Source of the DNA: Nansenia antarctica
Taxonomy: Eukaryota; Chordata; Actinopteri; Argentiniformes; Microstomatidae
NCBI GenBank assembly: GCA_963989245.1
Contig: OZ022342.1
Span: forward strand, 22,926,898-22,990,897
Direction of reading: 5' to 3'
DNA: 64,000 nucleotides
A program made the translations under genes and the position numbers. Every line of letters starts with the position of its first letter. The stretch's first letter is position 1. The notes beneath the pieces were generated by a model. It worked only from the letters and a program-made list of their open reading frames with translations. It was not told where the DNA came from and ran no database searches. Below, piece by piece: positions 31,801-44,711 of this stretch.

Positions 31801-33600
31801 ATTGGCTGATTATACTAGGGAGGTATTTGCTGTCTGAGTAGACTCATCATTGCCTTCATGTTAGATAGCATTTTACAGTTGTAGACAGGGTGGATTATTG
31901 AAGAGATTAAGTATGGTGGTATTTCCATATCTGCACTGTAGTTAATAGAATGGATTGGAATAATATTGGCCTGGTGAATGAAGACCGAATAATGTAAGAC
32001 AAGGGCTCCATAGAGTGAGCGGTATCTATCCTTCAAATCCCACTCCAGCAAGAATCACTCCAACCATGAAATAGAGGTTTCCATGGTTACATCAGGAGCC
32101 ATGTTAAGGGGTGCCTCTTGATTCTGCAGTAGTCTCCACCTCTATTTCACATTCATCATGCTATAAGTCAGTGCCAGGAATTTGGCTGCTGTGATTCGGT
32201 ATGCGAAAGGAGACTCCCTGTTAATCATCGCAGCACGGATTACCTCACTAACCTTATAGCTTTCAAATATTTTTGATTTATTGAATCAAGATGATCACAC
32301 TCGCACTTACCCAGCTGTCCTGTTGGGGGCGCATTGCAGATCTTGAGTTGCTTAGAGCTACCGAGGCTACAGGTTCAATCCTTCCAGGAGCATCCCCAGT
32401 GTGACATATTTGCAGTTCTCAGTACAACCTGTTACCTTGACAACATGATTTTATCATTCAAGCCACCGCTACCTTCTCCCACAGTGGGAATCAAATGTGC
32501 TTCGAAAGAGCACGATGAGACACAATGCTGGTGTCTGCCTGAAATGTCTTGAAACGTTTCATGCCACACATTTTCTATTTTGCTTTAATATTGGGTGGGT
32601 TTGAGCATAAGAGTTCAAGCTGGCAAGACTTTGTTGACAGAAAACTCAAAGCACAGATGACCTTGGCAATCTTTTTCCAAGGTCTTGCACATGTAGATTC
32701 AATTATTGTTGTATATCCACTCAGTTAGTTATTGCTGTAGTTTTGCCAGCTATTTGCTAGCTTCACACATAGTGAACCCATCTGTTGTAGCGTCTGTTTT
32801 TGAGTTTTATGAGATTGAATTCAATCATGATCCGGAATCAACATCCTAATCAAATGCTTAATTACCTTAGGGAAAACCATAACTGTATTTATACTGGATG
32901 AAACACAAGTTATACAAAGCCACCTGAGTAGCCAATGTCCCTCTGACTCTATGCTCGAACTTTGAGAAACCATACACATGATACTGTGGATGCACTGCAG
33001 TGTTTTCTTGGTACAGGTCTAGACTGTATTCAACTCTCATATTTCAGATAAACCTATTCTATCTTTCTCAGCTGTTGAGACTGGGTAAGCATCTTGTGTT
33101 CTGGTATTACAGCTCCTTGGTAATGGAGGATGTCAACATGGTGTAGGAATGATTGTGCACTGGATGGCTCAGGAATGTCAGCACATAAGAGGAGATGAGA
33201 GAGACTGTGGGCATTTCTTTTACATCAGATCAAGGTCACTTCAGCAGGTTCTATTAATCAGTAGGAACTCACAGGTTCAGGTACAGAACACTGGAACTTT
33301 CCGTCCACAGGCTTATTTACAGTACCACTAATTTGCAGCGACACTTACGTTTAAATCTCAAGATCCTGAGCAATGAATAGGGAAGCACTCAGGCCTCGCA
33401 TAGAGCATGCACAATAAGCAAAAATGAATTATATGATTTTGAGAGTGCTGTCCTATTTATTGTTCATGGACTGTCTGTGCTGGAATTCAGCCCCCCATTT
33501 TGAAAAGCTTTTTTTCATTGTGTATGTTTGCTAGCAAATTATGTAAACTCAAGACCTTACTCAAATGAGACAGAGTAGAGGGAGGTGGAAGAGAATAAAG
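31799..33600. other. Intergenic spacer upstream of alkbh6
   Basis: I see no confident exon. A GGTTCAATCC sequence near 32372 resembles a tRNA B box and may belong to an old SINE, but no A box or repeat boundary was recognised. Confidence 0.4.
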
Positions 33601-36600
33601 GAACAGAAGACAAGTGATGCTAAAATGAACATTTATAATGACTCTTTGTTGCTGTTGCCGTCGCAAAAATAATCTTTAAAAAACAATTCAATATATTAAC
33701 ACTGAAATGCTGACTTCACTGGTAGTCCACGAGTCATAAAACACAACTCACTGATTTTTTTTTACAAACACAATACTACAGTTACATTAAATAGTCATTA
33801 CCCTTAAATCTATTAATGAATGATGTTCAGAAACTGATAATTAAAAAATAACTTCACAAAAATGACACTTTTAAAATTCTTTCATTCCCTTTCCATAGTT
33901 TCTGTTGATCAACAGTGTATTGTTAAAAAAAAGGAACTGCTTCTGAGATGTTTCACTGAGGAAAGCAGTAAATAGACTGTCAGCATAACAGTAGTGTTAC
34001 ATGAAGTCAAAAGGTCAAACAAGTACTGTAGGTATCTGGGAGTAAATGGGAAGAGGACCATTCCAGTGCTCCAACATCATCAGTATTTAGGCTGGCTCTT
34101 TTGGCTCAGTAGGGATTGCATTTGGCACTCTTATTGGCAAATATAGTAATAAAAAGCTCTCACCCACTTTTTACTGAAGGGGCACAAAATGAGACAGCAT
34201 TATCCTCCTATCTTTTAGATTGAGAGGACTGTGTCATTTTAAAAGGCATCCAAATGCTTAAGTCAGAAATTAAATAATCCCTTAGAGCAGTACAAACTGT
34301 GGACTTTCAAATGGTACAGTATCTTCCCTGTTTCAACATAGAGACACTACAGTGGTTTAACATGGACACATTTTTTTCCAAATCACCAACGTTCATCTTA
34401 GTTTTAGTTCTTATGCTGTCAGTCCATTTTTTCAGATGGAAAAACAGAGGTTTTACAAAATCAAAAACCTAACCCAAACAAATAATTACAATGGCTCGAA
34501 CAAGTTTGCAGGGTATTGTCATGCTTTTTTCAGTCTACAATTTTGTTAGCTTTCAACCCTGCAAAATTATCCGGATGACAAGAAAATCAAACAAACAAAA
34601 CAGTCAAATAAAATACAGTTGTTGTATTCATAGGGTTTAGTGATAAACCTAGGGTAAAATATCCAAACAGGCAGATGGGTGTATGAAAAAGGTCAACTTA
34701 GTTCATGGGAGGGTCAAATGTCAAAGATAAGAGATGGCCTCATGGCTCGTTGGTAAAAATCCTGTATTTCTCCCACTATTCAGAGGAATGGGCTCAGAAT
34801 ATCTTTATCCATTAAAAGGGTGAATACAGTGACAGGCGCCCAACACTACAGCACATACACCGTAATATCATGTGGGCCGAAAAAGATGGAGAGAGTTGAG
34901 TAGAAGAGGTAAAGAGGGACAAGCAGCCTTAGCCAGCTTGTACTGTCTAAATCCAGTCCTGTGTCGGATAGTTATGGCGGGGTTTCCGAGGGGTTCGATG
35001 AATGTCCAGATTACATTTGGAGAAAAGCAAACAAAAACAAAAATGTTTGGAATGGTATTGTTTCTGTTTGGTACTCAGTAGTGGAGGGGTGGTGGGGGAG
35101 TCTGAGCAGTGTTAAGGTTAGTAGCACTGCGTGGTAGAGGGATGACAAAGTCTGAGATAAGGCATGCCATTAAATTATGCTATTTTAAGTTGAACAGGAC
35201 TCTACAAGTTGTCTAATTTTGCTGGTGCTGTATTTGTCTCAGATCTGAAAATTATATCAGCGAGACCTTGGGATTGCATTCTGTAATGTAACAACCACAA
35301 GTTCTCAGATAAAGCACAGATACATGGTATGAGGTTTACAGTGCTTCAATGCCAAATTGTTGAAAAAAAAAAAAAAAAGAATCTTGCCCTCTCTATACCA
35401 GTGCTTCAAGACAGCAGAATGCAGCATGAGAAGATGGAACAGTTCCACTCTAGGTTCCCTCAGTGACTCCAGCACCTGCACACATTCAAGACTGGTTCAC
35501 TCAGAGTGACTGACGCCAACCTCTGCCAAAGGGAATGTGAAGGAGAGGTCATGGAGTGAGGACACAGGTGCCACTTTTTCCACAAAATTCTGATACACAT
35601 ACCATTCCCATCATTCATGAGACCCAAACAGTTCAGAAAAAAAACCAAAAGAAAAACAATCACATCAGAGCAACAGCAAAGAATGACAAAAGCAGCTGAA
35701 AGTTAACATGGTTTGCTTTGTTTCACATCCACTAGTAGGAGATGTCATTTGTAAAAAGATGTGACCCATTGATCAGTAAAAGATGTGACCCATTGATCAG
35801 TAAAGTGCATTTATGCAACACCAAACAAACAGGATAATGTTGACAGCGAATCGGAAGTTGTTATAACGTATCTGGGTTGTGATAATGGCCATGTCCTACC
35901 TGACTATAGCTGAAGTTGGTTATTGACGTATGTTAACTCTACATGTAGTTGACATTCCAGCCCTGAATTCACATTATAAGACTGATAACATTCAACAGAA
36001 AATAATGAGCTAATGGGAGTACATTCATAGATTAGATCTGGGCTTTCAAGCTGTGGTATAAAAAATCTTTAAAAAATATTACGCAGGTTTTGTGAGGTTC
36101 AACCTGATCTTTAAAAAATGCATGCCTGGTATTCTAGAAAGCAAAACACAAGGAGCCAATGTACTGAATAACATTTTCACGTTTGCTTGTTTCACATTTG
36201 TAATACTCCTCACTGTACCTAAAAAACATAACCTTGTCTGTGGTAATATAAAGAGAGATGGATAAATGAGAATTTTGATCTAACATGTGTTGTTTTGGGC
36301 CAACATGACGATAATGGGCTCCCTCCCAACTTACGACAAGAAAAAACGTTTTAAATATGAGGCGAATTAACTTAACTTTGCTCTACAACTGACTGCATGC
36401 AACATTATGTCTTTGAATGTTGCGAGACAACTCGCTTTTTTTTCTGTAATTTTTTCCCCTCCATAATTCACTTTGATACCATGCAATAGAAGACGTGCAA
36501 AAAGATAACACCTAACTCCACGAAACACATTTTTTTGATTGTTAATGGCTATGTTATGAATGCTTATAATATGTTATGCTTAGTCCATGCTGGCCTATAG

Positions 36601-39600
36601 AGACGTTTGTGAAAAAACAGCAGTGCTTAAGCCACAGGTCAAACAAACACACAGGGGATGCATGGAGTGTAAAACAACATGGATCCATAAAAATCACAAT
36701 CTTTAGCTCTTACTCTATGTAGCTATGGGGTAAAACAATGCACAAAATAGTTTTTTGTCCTTCGTTTTCTTAATGTATTTGATTATCTTTTCTTAACTTA
36801 AAAGACATGTTTGATTGGCACTTCATCAGCACTTCTAAACAAGTTATTGATATCTAACATTTGATCGCACATCTACAATTTCAGAAGCTGCAGAGGTCTA
36901 GTTTGGCACAGGTTGTACTATAGAGTCTATTATTACTGTTACTATCTTATCAATACTGTATAGTATTCTATACACCTCGTTTAATGCTCCTGTCTTTAAG
37001 AGCATGTTTCTAATCAACAGACCAGACATCTTTTCAACTAAAATATTTTTGTATATTTTACTTATCAAATAGCAGCATTTTCATAACTTACAAAAAGTAC
37101 ATGTAAACCTATTCATTCAAAATCTTAGTAATTTCAAAGGTTCATACAACAGACATAACAAAAACACAAAACAGGACAACATGCTACTATATTGCTTCCA
37201 ATATTCATTACATTTTCTTACTGTCAACTAAATCATCAATGACAGAAATATGGACGCCACCTGTCGATGATGAGTCATCATAATGCACAAACAAATCGCA
37301 AAGCTAATCTTAATCAGGCTTAGTTGGCACTCTCATCATCCACACAAATATAACATAGTTCACATTGTATCGACAACGCTGGACTGCATTTGGACTACAA
37401 ACTAGATTAGCTACAATAAAGTACATATAGATCATGTGACATGACATATTCCACAGAAATTAATTCTAGTCATTTTCAGATATGAGGATATGCATAAAGG
37501 ATGTCATTGTTTCAGCTTGAGGTCACAAACGAGTTCCCCACCTTTCCCTCTCTCTCTTGTACATCTCATCTCCTGCTTTATTTTGTCTAGAGGCTGGGAT
37601 ACAAGCTCTGTTTAACCAACAGAAATCTCAATCAAGATTCACCATCTTTTGTTTTCTAATAGAAAAAACCTGAACCCCTCCCTGCCCCCTTAAAAGGTCA
37701 TAGTTCACGGTTTTAACCTTTCTACATCCTACTCGTTCCTCTTATAGGGGGAATTTGATAGTGTAGTTTGAGCCAATGTTGCTGGTTGGTCTTGTGGGTG
37801 TCACAGTCTGGAGGCAGGTGTTCTCTGTGCATTTTAGCCTTGTGAACTCTACGGGCTGTGTCAATATTTGCATACCCTTATGACCTATAGTGCATAACTC
37901 CCATCAATCACTTCGACCCACCCTGGCAACACCACACATCACCACCTATAAGTAGACAAGACAGGAGGACGGAGGGAGAGAGGGGGGAGCAGAGTGTAGG
38001 AGGAAAGAGAGACAGGGATCTGGACAGAGGTTAAAAAGAGCATTATGTAAGGGAATCAAATGTTGATAGAGAGGAAAAAGGGATGATGGATGCAGAAAGA
38101 GAGGATTTGGCACAATGTATAGATCAGACACCTCTACAGAAGGGTTCTCTCTGAGCCAAGCAGTTCATTTGCATTGATAAATCACCTGGATTTGTGCTTG
38201 TATTTAAAATCAGCGCGAAAATATCTGGTGGTTAGGGCGTAAAATACGACTTGTCTTAACCCCTAGGTGTGGAAGTTACCTTGTTTAGCTGGAGTGATCA
38301 AATTTCAGTTCAGTGAGTACGATCATAAATCATGGTACATCTTTCCAGAAATACAGTGAAAGGAAAGATAATGTGTATTCACTGAGTCAGGGTAATGGGC
38401 TTGCCAGTGCAACGCCATGCAGAAAGTTCAAAACCAGAGCTGCTGAAGGGGTCAAAGTCTGCCGATATGCCTTATAACTATTGAATAATGGGTAGAGGAG
38501 GGGCCCGTGATTTAATTTCACACAGAGAGTGTTTTTGTCCCTTTGATGTTGCTCGGTCTCTAACCCTGACAGCCCCATATTCTAAAAGCTGATCACAGAG
38601 CTCTGGTTGAAGGCCATTGATAAATGTCTTTAAAACAGAAAAGTAGGTCAGAATAAGATTCAGAATTGCTGTGCAGGAGAAAAATGTATGAGTAATTTAG
38701 GTATTTCAAAAGCGGTCGACTGTTGACTGATCAGTATGATATAAGAGACTTCCATTAATATGAGTATAGCAGCTTTCTGCTGTGCAGTACTGGTAAACAA
38801 AAAAAATGTCACAAGACGTCCCAGGATGGACGCTCTCGTGGAGATATTCCTTCGCTCATTGCTCCGCTGGTTTGCTCTTAACAACATGCGATGCATGTGT
38901 GCCAGCTGTAGGCCTATTTATTGTATAGATATGTACATCAAAATATGAACACTTGGCTCATTAGGGACAGACACACTTTGTGTTATGCCTCCATCATGTC
39001 TCACAGTGCAGTCATAAGACCCAGTGTACTCAAATGGAAACCATGGATAGCAGCACGGAAGCAAGCCAGGGTAATATCGGTGTGTTTGAAAATGTTCTAG
39101 ACAATTACCCTCCCTGCCGTTTGCCAAACAATTTTTGCCCAAACTTTGCTCCTTTTATGCACTACCGCTGATATTAAGCTAGCGTTAATGTCTGCTTTAG
39201 GGAAGATAATAGGCTGGACTGACCATCTGCAGAAACTGTTTGGCTCGATCTGGATTTAACTCTAATTGAGAAGGATGGTCCACAGAAAAACTGAAAGTTG
39301 AGGCCTTTTTTCATTGTAACTCCATTTTCTTCTCATTAGTGTCTGGCTCTTGACTATCAGCTAGGCTAGATGTTAAGCAATAGTCACTTTGCTCCCAGAC
39401 ATTATTTCATACATAGCTTGTTGACTGCTTTGTAGTGCTTCATCCCCCGGGGAACTTTCCTGGTAAGATGTTGCTTCAATTGAGAGGTAAGACACCTCAA
39501 GCTGTATGTGTATAGGGTTGTCTTCTCTCATAGATTTGATGTTTCGTCTCATGGGGTTTAATACAATTTCTATGTATGAGTATGTCTCAAGGCAACATAT

Positions 39601-41042
39601 CTACTGGCTAACTCGAAGTACAGGGCCAATTCATGACAATACGATAAAGGATTCGTCTTAGATCAGTAACTACATTATTCTGACCTAAACTGTCCACAGT
39701 GGCACAAGAAACAGTCTGCAATGGCAGCTAAAGGAGAACTGTGATTTTGTGGGTCTAAATATTAAGACTGGCTTGTATCTCAACATGAAATACAGTGCTA
39801 TATTGTTAATGTAAAGGCAGAACTAGATCCCACAAACTACGGATGAGTAGACTACACTTTGAATTTTACAATCAAGGAGAGGAAGAATACTCTCCAAAGG
39901 GATTTTAATTTAGGTATTTAGTTAGATATGTCGTAGCACCAAAAGTAGGGTCTAGCAACTACACATGTGTTTGTGTACTCTTTGTCTGTGGTTGTGTTTG
40001 AGTTTGCATGTAAGCACGTGTCTGTGTGTGTGGGGTTATCTAAGTGTGAGTGTCTGTGTGTTTGTTTATGTCTGTGTACATTCCTGTGTGTCTCCTCTAC
40101 CCTCTCACATTGAACATTTGACCCCTGAACTATACTCACATATAGTAACTGTGGAGTTCTGACTGGGTTTGAATTATACATATAAATTCACTGTAACTCA
40201 AAGTTTAGTCATCAAAAATAAACGAGAACAATAATATTGTCTTTACATTCAGATCAACCTGGATTCACAGGTTTAAGTAATCTATAAGTGTTTGAATGAG
40301 ACAATATCAATAAATAACTGATGAAAATAAAATGACAAGAACCCAATTTTACAAACCTCAATTTTAGATTGAGTGACACTTTGACATAATGTCATAAACA
40401 ATATAAATGTCAGCTAAGAATTTAGATTGAAATTGCTGCCTAATGGTCTTGAGATGACCCCTGGTGCTCGTCATGTAACCTCTTCCATGTAAACAATGCC
40501 TTCTGCATTGTGTACAAAGAGTGAGGTTAGCCCCCCCAAAAAAAGAAGAAAAAAAAAGGCATAAGCAAAGGCTATCTCTGCTCCTTTAGCTGTCTGGAAC
40601 CTGAACTGACTCTCAACTCACCGGGAGCAGAGGTCTGCAACTGAAGCTGAAAACCAACTCAACAAATTAGAGAAAAAATTAGGAGAACAAAATACCCAAA
40701 ATAAACCCAGCTATGAGGTTTTTTGAAGGAGGGTGAAATCGTGTGGCCTCACCCCTGGATCTGCAGCTTGGCAGTGGACCAGTTCAGCTTTACTCTGATC
40801 ACCGTCATCAAAAGGACTCGACACAACTTTTAAAAAACATCAGGACTTCAGTCCTAAAAACACATTCACATATCACACACACTTATCTTGGTTTTCTCCC
40901 CGCCTCCTCCTTTGTGATCCTCTCTTAATACTGAAATATTGAACAGATATTTGGACGTTTCCTTTTTTTCCTCTGTGACCCTCTTGATTCCTTTCTTTTT
41001 CTCTGTCTTCATCCTTCCTTTCCTTTCATCTTTTTTTCCCTT
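33601..41042 (-). other. Long AT-rich tract downstream of the nova stop, candidate 3' untranslated region
   Basis: Over 7 kb without recognisable transposons, minisatellites or coding exons, unlike the rest of the window. NOVA genes in vertebrates are known for very long conserved 3' untranslated regions, so much of this may be nova 3' UTR on the minus strand. Minus-strand AATAAA sequences occur near the left end (for example around 33460). The extent is inference. Confidence 0.4.
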
Positions 41043-44000
41043 TTAGCCCACCTTCTGTGGGTTGGTGGCACGCACGCCCTGCTCGTACGTGATCCGCTGG
41101 CTGATCAGATACTGGGCGGCTTGCGTTGCCGCGGGTGATCCCGTTATGGTAACTTTACGGTTCCGCGTGCCGGGGATGAACTCTCCCTTTTTGGAGATCT
41201 GGATGCGGGCTCCCGTCAGCTCCTGGTACTCCACCAGCGTTTTCCCTCCTTTCCCCAGGATGGCGCCCACCAGGTTCTCGGGCACGGCGATCTCCACCAC
41301 GTCCTTGGCCCCGTCGCCCAGCTTCTCTGCGGCCAGCAGGGAGGAGGCCATCAGCGGGGACGAGGCGTTCAGGTAGCCGTTGGAGGCCCCTGTGGCGGCA
41401 GCCAGCGAGCCCAGGGAGAAGCCCCCGAGCCCCGCGACAGGGTGGCCGGCACCGCCGGAGGCGTCGCTGGCGTAGGAGGCCAGGAGGTTAGCGGCGGCGG
41501 CTGCGGCCGGGTTAGCGCTCGCCGCCACAGCGGCCAGGACACCGGAAGCGGCGGCGGGGTTGAGGCCCAGACCCAGGGTGTTGGTGTTATAACCATAGCT
41601 GGCCAGAGTGTTGAGGGCCGAGGTGATGGCCAGCAGGTCGTTGCCAGAGAAGCTGGACATTGCGGTGGGGAAGCCGCCCATGCCCGCCAGGCCGGCCTGG
41701 CCCAGGAGGCTGGAGGCAGTGGCAGCCGCGGCGGCGGCCGCGTTGGGCAGGACCTCGGCTGAGTTAGCGTAGGGAGAGCCGGTGGGGTTGGAGTTGGCCA
41801 CAGGGCCGGAGATGTTGGAGTAGCTGATGTTGAGGCAGCTGCTGCTCTGAGGATCCTCCTGGATCTTCTGCACTATGATCTCCACAGCCTTCCGGTTCTG
41901 CTCGGGCTCCCCGCTGATGGTGACCACGCGCTCCTGCAGGTTGATGCCCTCGGGCTTCTGGGACAGCTGCACCCAGGCGCCCGACTGCTCCATCACTGCC
42001 TTCACGGTGGCTCCGCCCTTCCCGATGATCAGGCCAGCAGTGCTATTGGGCACTATCAACTTAGCCTACAGAGAGAGAGAGATAGAAATAGAGAGATTGA
42101 GAAGTTGGAAAGAGGGTTATGGAGAAAGAGAAAAACATCTCTCACTCACATCTCTGAGTCAGTCTGCCATCACAGCCCCTGCTTTACTCAGCTGTTTGTT
42201 AATCCCAGGGGTTTAGGCTGCAGCTGCCTCTAACTGTGGAGGACCAGGGGTAAAAATAACCCCATGCCCTCACATTTTCCTGACCCTGCCAGGGCCTGCG
42301 GGGTATACATCCAAAGAGACAGGCCTCTCTGCCTGACAAGGTGTGTTGGAAATGTGACTGTGCTCTTGCCATGTGGTGGTGACCAGTCGACACATGCTAC
42401 GTCAATTCCTCATGTCAACATTCTCGTTCTCCAGCATCAAACCTACGTGTTTCTACTTGTGTATGTGAAGCAGTACGCTTTGTCTTATCATTAGATGTAA
42501 TATTGGCATGGTGTTCGGGGTTGACTTGTCTCACCTGTTTGACGCGGTCGGGGTTGACTGTGGTCTGAGGTTGCAGTATGCTGACTGGCTCTGTTTTCTG
42601 GGCACTCTGGGGCATCTCGCGGACTTTCTCCGCGATGAAGTTGTGGACACCATTCAGCGCTTCGACTGTACCCTGTATGAGACACACACGCTCTGTGGTT
42701 CCTGTGAGGAGAGAGGAACAAAACATGATGATGTCACATTTTAGTGATCAGAAGGGCTCTCTGTTTAAATGAAGCTGGCGGAAATGATTTCTCTCCTGAA
42801 ATGTGTTTGCTGAGGACATATAGAACAAACAATTGATAAAAGGACAATTTGTTCCTAGTTGTACAAATCAACCCCTGGAGAGTTATTGGTGCTAGAATAT
42901 TATTCAGATAAAAAAGCCTCCATGTGGTTTGTTAACACAGTTTTAGATACACAGTATTACACATTATTTTTACTGGAGGGGCTAATTGCTAGCCTATTCC
43001 AGCTCCCTCTGAGTTAATTTACACGATCAAGAATAGAGCAGCTGAAAGAAGAAAAAAAAAAGACAAGCTCGGGTAACAAACCACAGGGGGACAAAGGATT
43101 CCTCCTAAATGATGTAACTCTTTCAGAGCCCAGGAATTCTGAGTCTGTCCACTCCGACCCCCCACCCCCACCCCCCACCCTCTATAGACTCCACACACTC
43201 TTGCTTCTTCCCAGCTTCTTTCTACACCCCCGTTGTTGGCCCTACCGGAATTCCGTTGCCATGGTTAAGGAGCCGCGCCGTGGAAACAGGTGATGCAACA
43301 GTGTGTCCTTTCTACAGCCTGCATGCTTCTCTTTGACTCTCCGTCTCTTACCCCACCCCCTCTCCTCTGCCTTGCTCTCTTTTTCTTTCTTTCCTTCCTT
43401 CTCACACATACACCCATAGTACTTTCATACCACCATCGTCAATTTAAACTTTATTGCATCTACCAAATATACGAATATTATGAGTCTTAAAAACATACAA
43501 AATGATTTGCTGGTGAGCAACAATCTCGTGAAATCCAATCGGTTCCAGGGATGGTGTGGTACAGACACATTTCCCATGGTAGCAACAGAGTCTTCCTAAC
43601 CTTCTAATTCAGGGGACTTCGCTCATGTTAAAAGACCAGCTGGCCAAGACTGGCCTGTTCGTTTCCGGGCAACACTGCTCTGCTCTAGCTTTGGTCATTT
43701 GTGTTCTATCCTATAATGTGATTCCATCTTCCCTTACAGGATTCGGTGACACAAACATCTGCCCGTTAGGCACCTGTCGACATTCAGGAAATGTATGTCC
43801 GAGTTATCAAACCACACAGTCCTTGTCTGGGGAAAAACTCCAGGGTTTAATCAAAGTAGCCTTGAGGTTCTGACTGAGAACCAAACACGGGCTGGTTGCC
43901 ACTGTTCCCATCTCAAAAGCCTGATATTCAACCATATTGTCTTTCACCAGTTATGTGGTGCGGACAGTGTAGTCCCTTGGTTCGTCTTGTCCATTGCGGG

Positions 44001-44664
44001 TATGTATCTCTATGTGATGCCATGCATTGTAGATGGAAGAACACTAAGAATTTCAACGGTAGCCCCAAGTAGAGAATTTGGTTGGATCTCTAGACTAGTA
44101 CTAGACTACAGGCTATATATGACCAGCTATAATGTGGGATCAGTTATATGTGTGTAATAAAATCAACAATAAGTGTCTTTAATCTTACGATGGATTTCTG
44201 GCACCATGTTTAGTCTCTCCAGGCGGAGTGAAGAAGGACCTCCGTTCTGGAGTGCAGTGGCCTCTGTCCAAAGCCTTAGGCTGCAGTTCTTTAACTGCAG
44301 AGGGCTATAAAGCCCTAACAACTATCTGCATTTTCCTCTGAATACTGAGAGGCGTTTTTCAAAGCATTTCAGTTAGGTTGCTTATGACTCTTTGAAGGAA
44401 CTACCTCACCAAGAATGGACTGACTGGTATGTATCCTTTTTCAGGGTGAGGTCAGACATTGTGTTTTTTCGGCTAATCAAAAACACAAGCCCCATATTTC
44501 TATGACATCATAACCTTTTTATCTGTCCGTACAGCACAGTGAGTAACTTTATATGCTAGCTGGGCTAACAGCCAGCTGCACAAAGGAGGGAGTCTGGAGT
44601 TTTGGTTCTAAGATTTTTGCCCTCGAATCATGGACCCACAGCTTTCTTTGCAGCTGCTGGGACC

Positions 44665-44711
<47 letters not shown>

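Noticed and set aside
31511..31841. Open frames on both strands of the CA/CT/GC repeat
   Set aside because: Simple dinucleotide repeats read through in every frame; there is no gene.
32330..32420. Possible tRNA-like segment with GGTTCAATCC
   Set aside because: Only a B-box-like decamer is present. No A box at the right distance and no cloverleaf, so neither a tRNA gene nor a firm SINE call is justified.
41369..41762. Overlapping ORFs on both strands within the nova last exon
   Set aside because: Shadows of the GC-rich, Ala-rich nova coding sequence.
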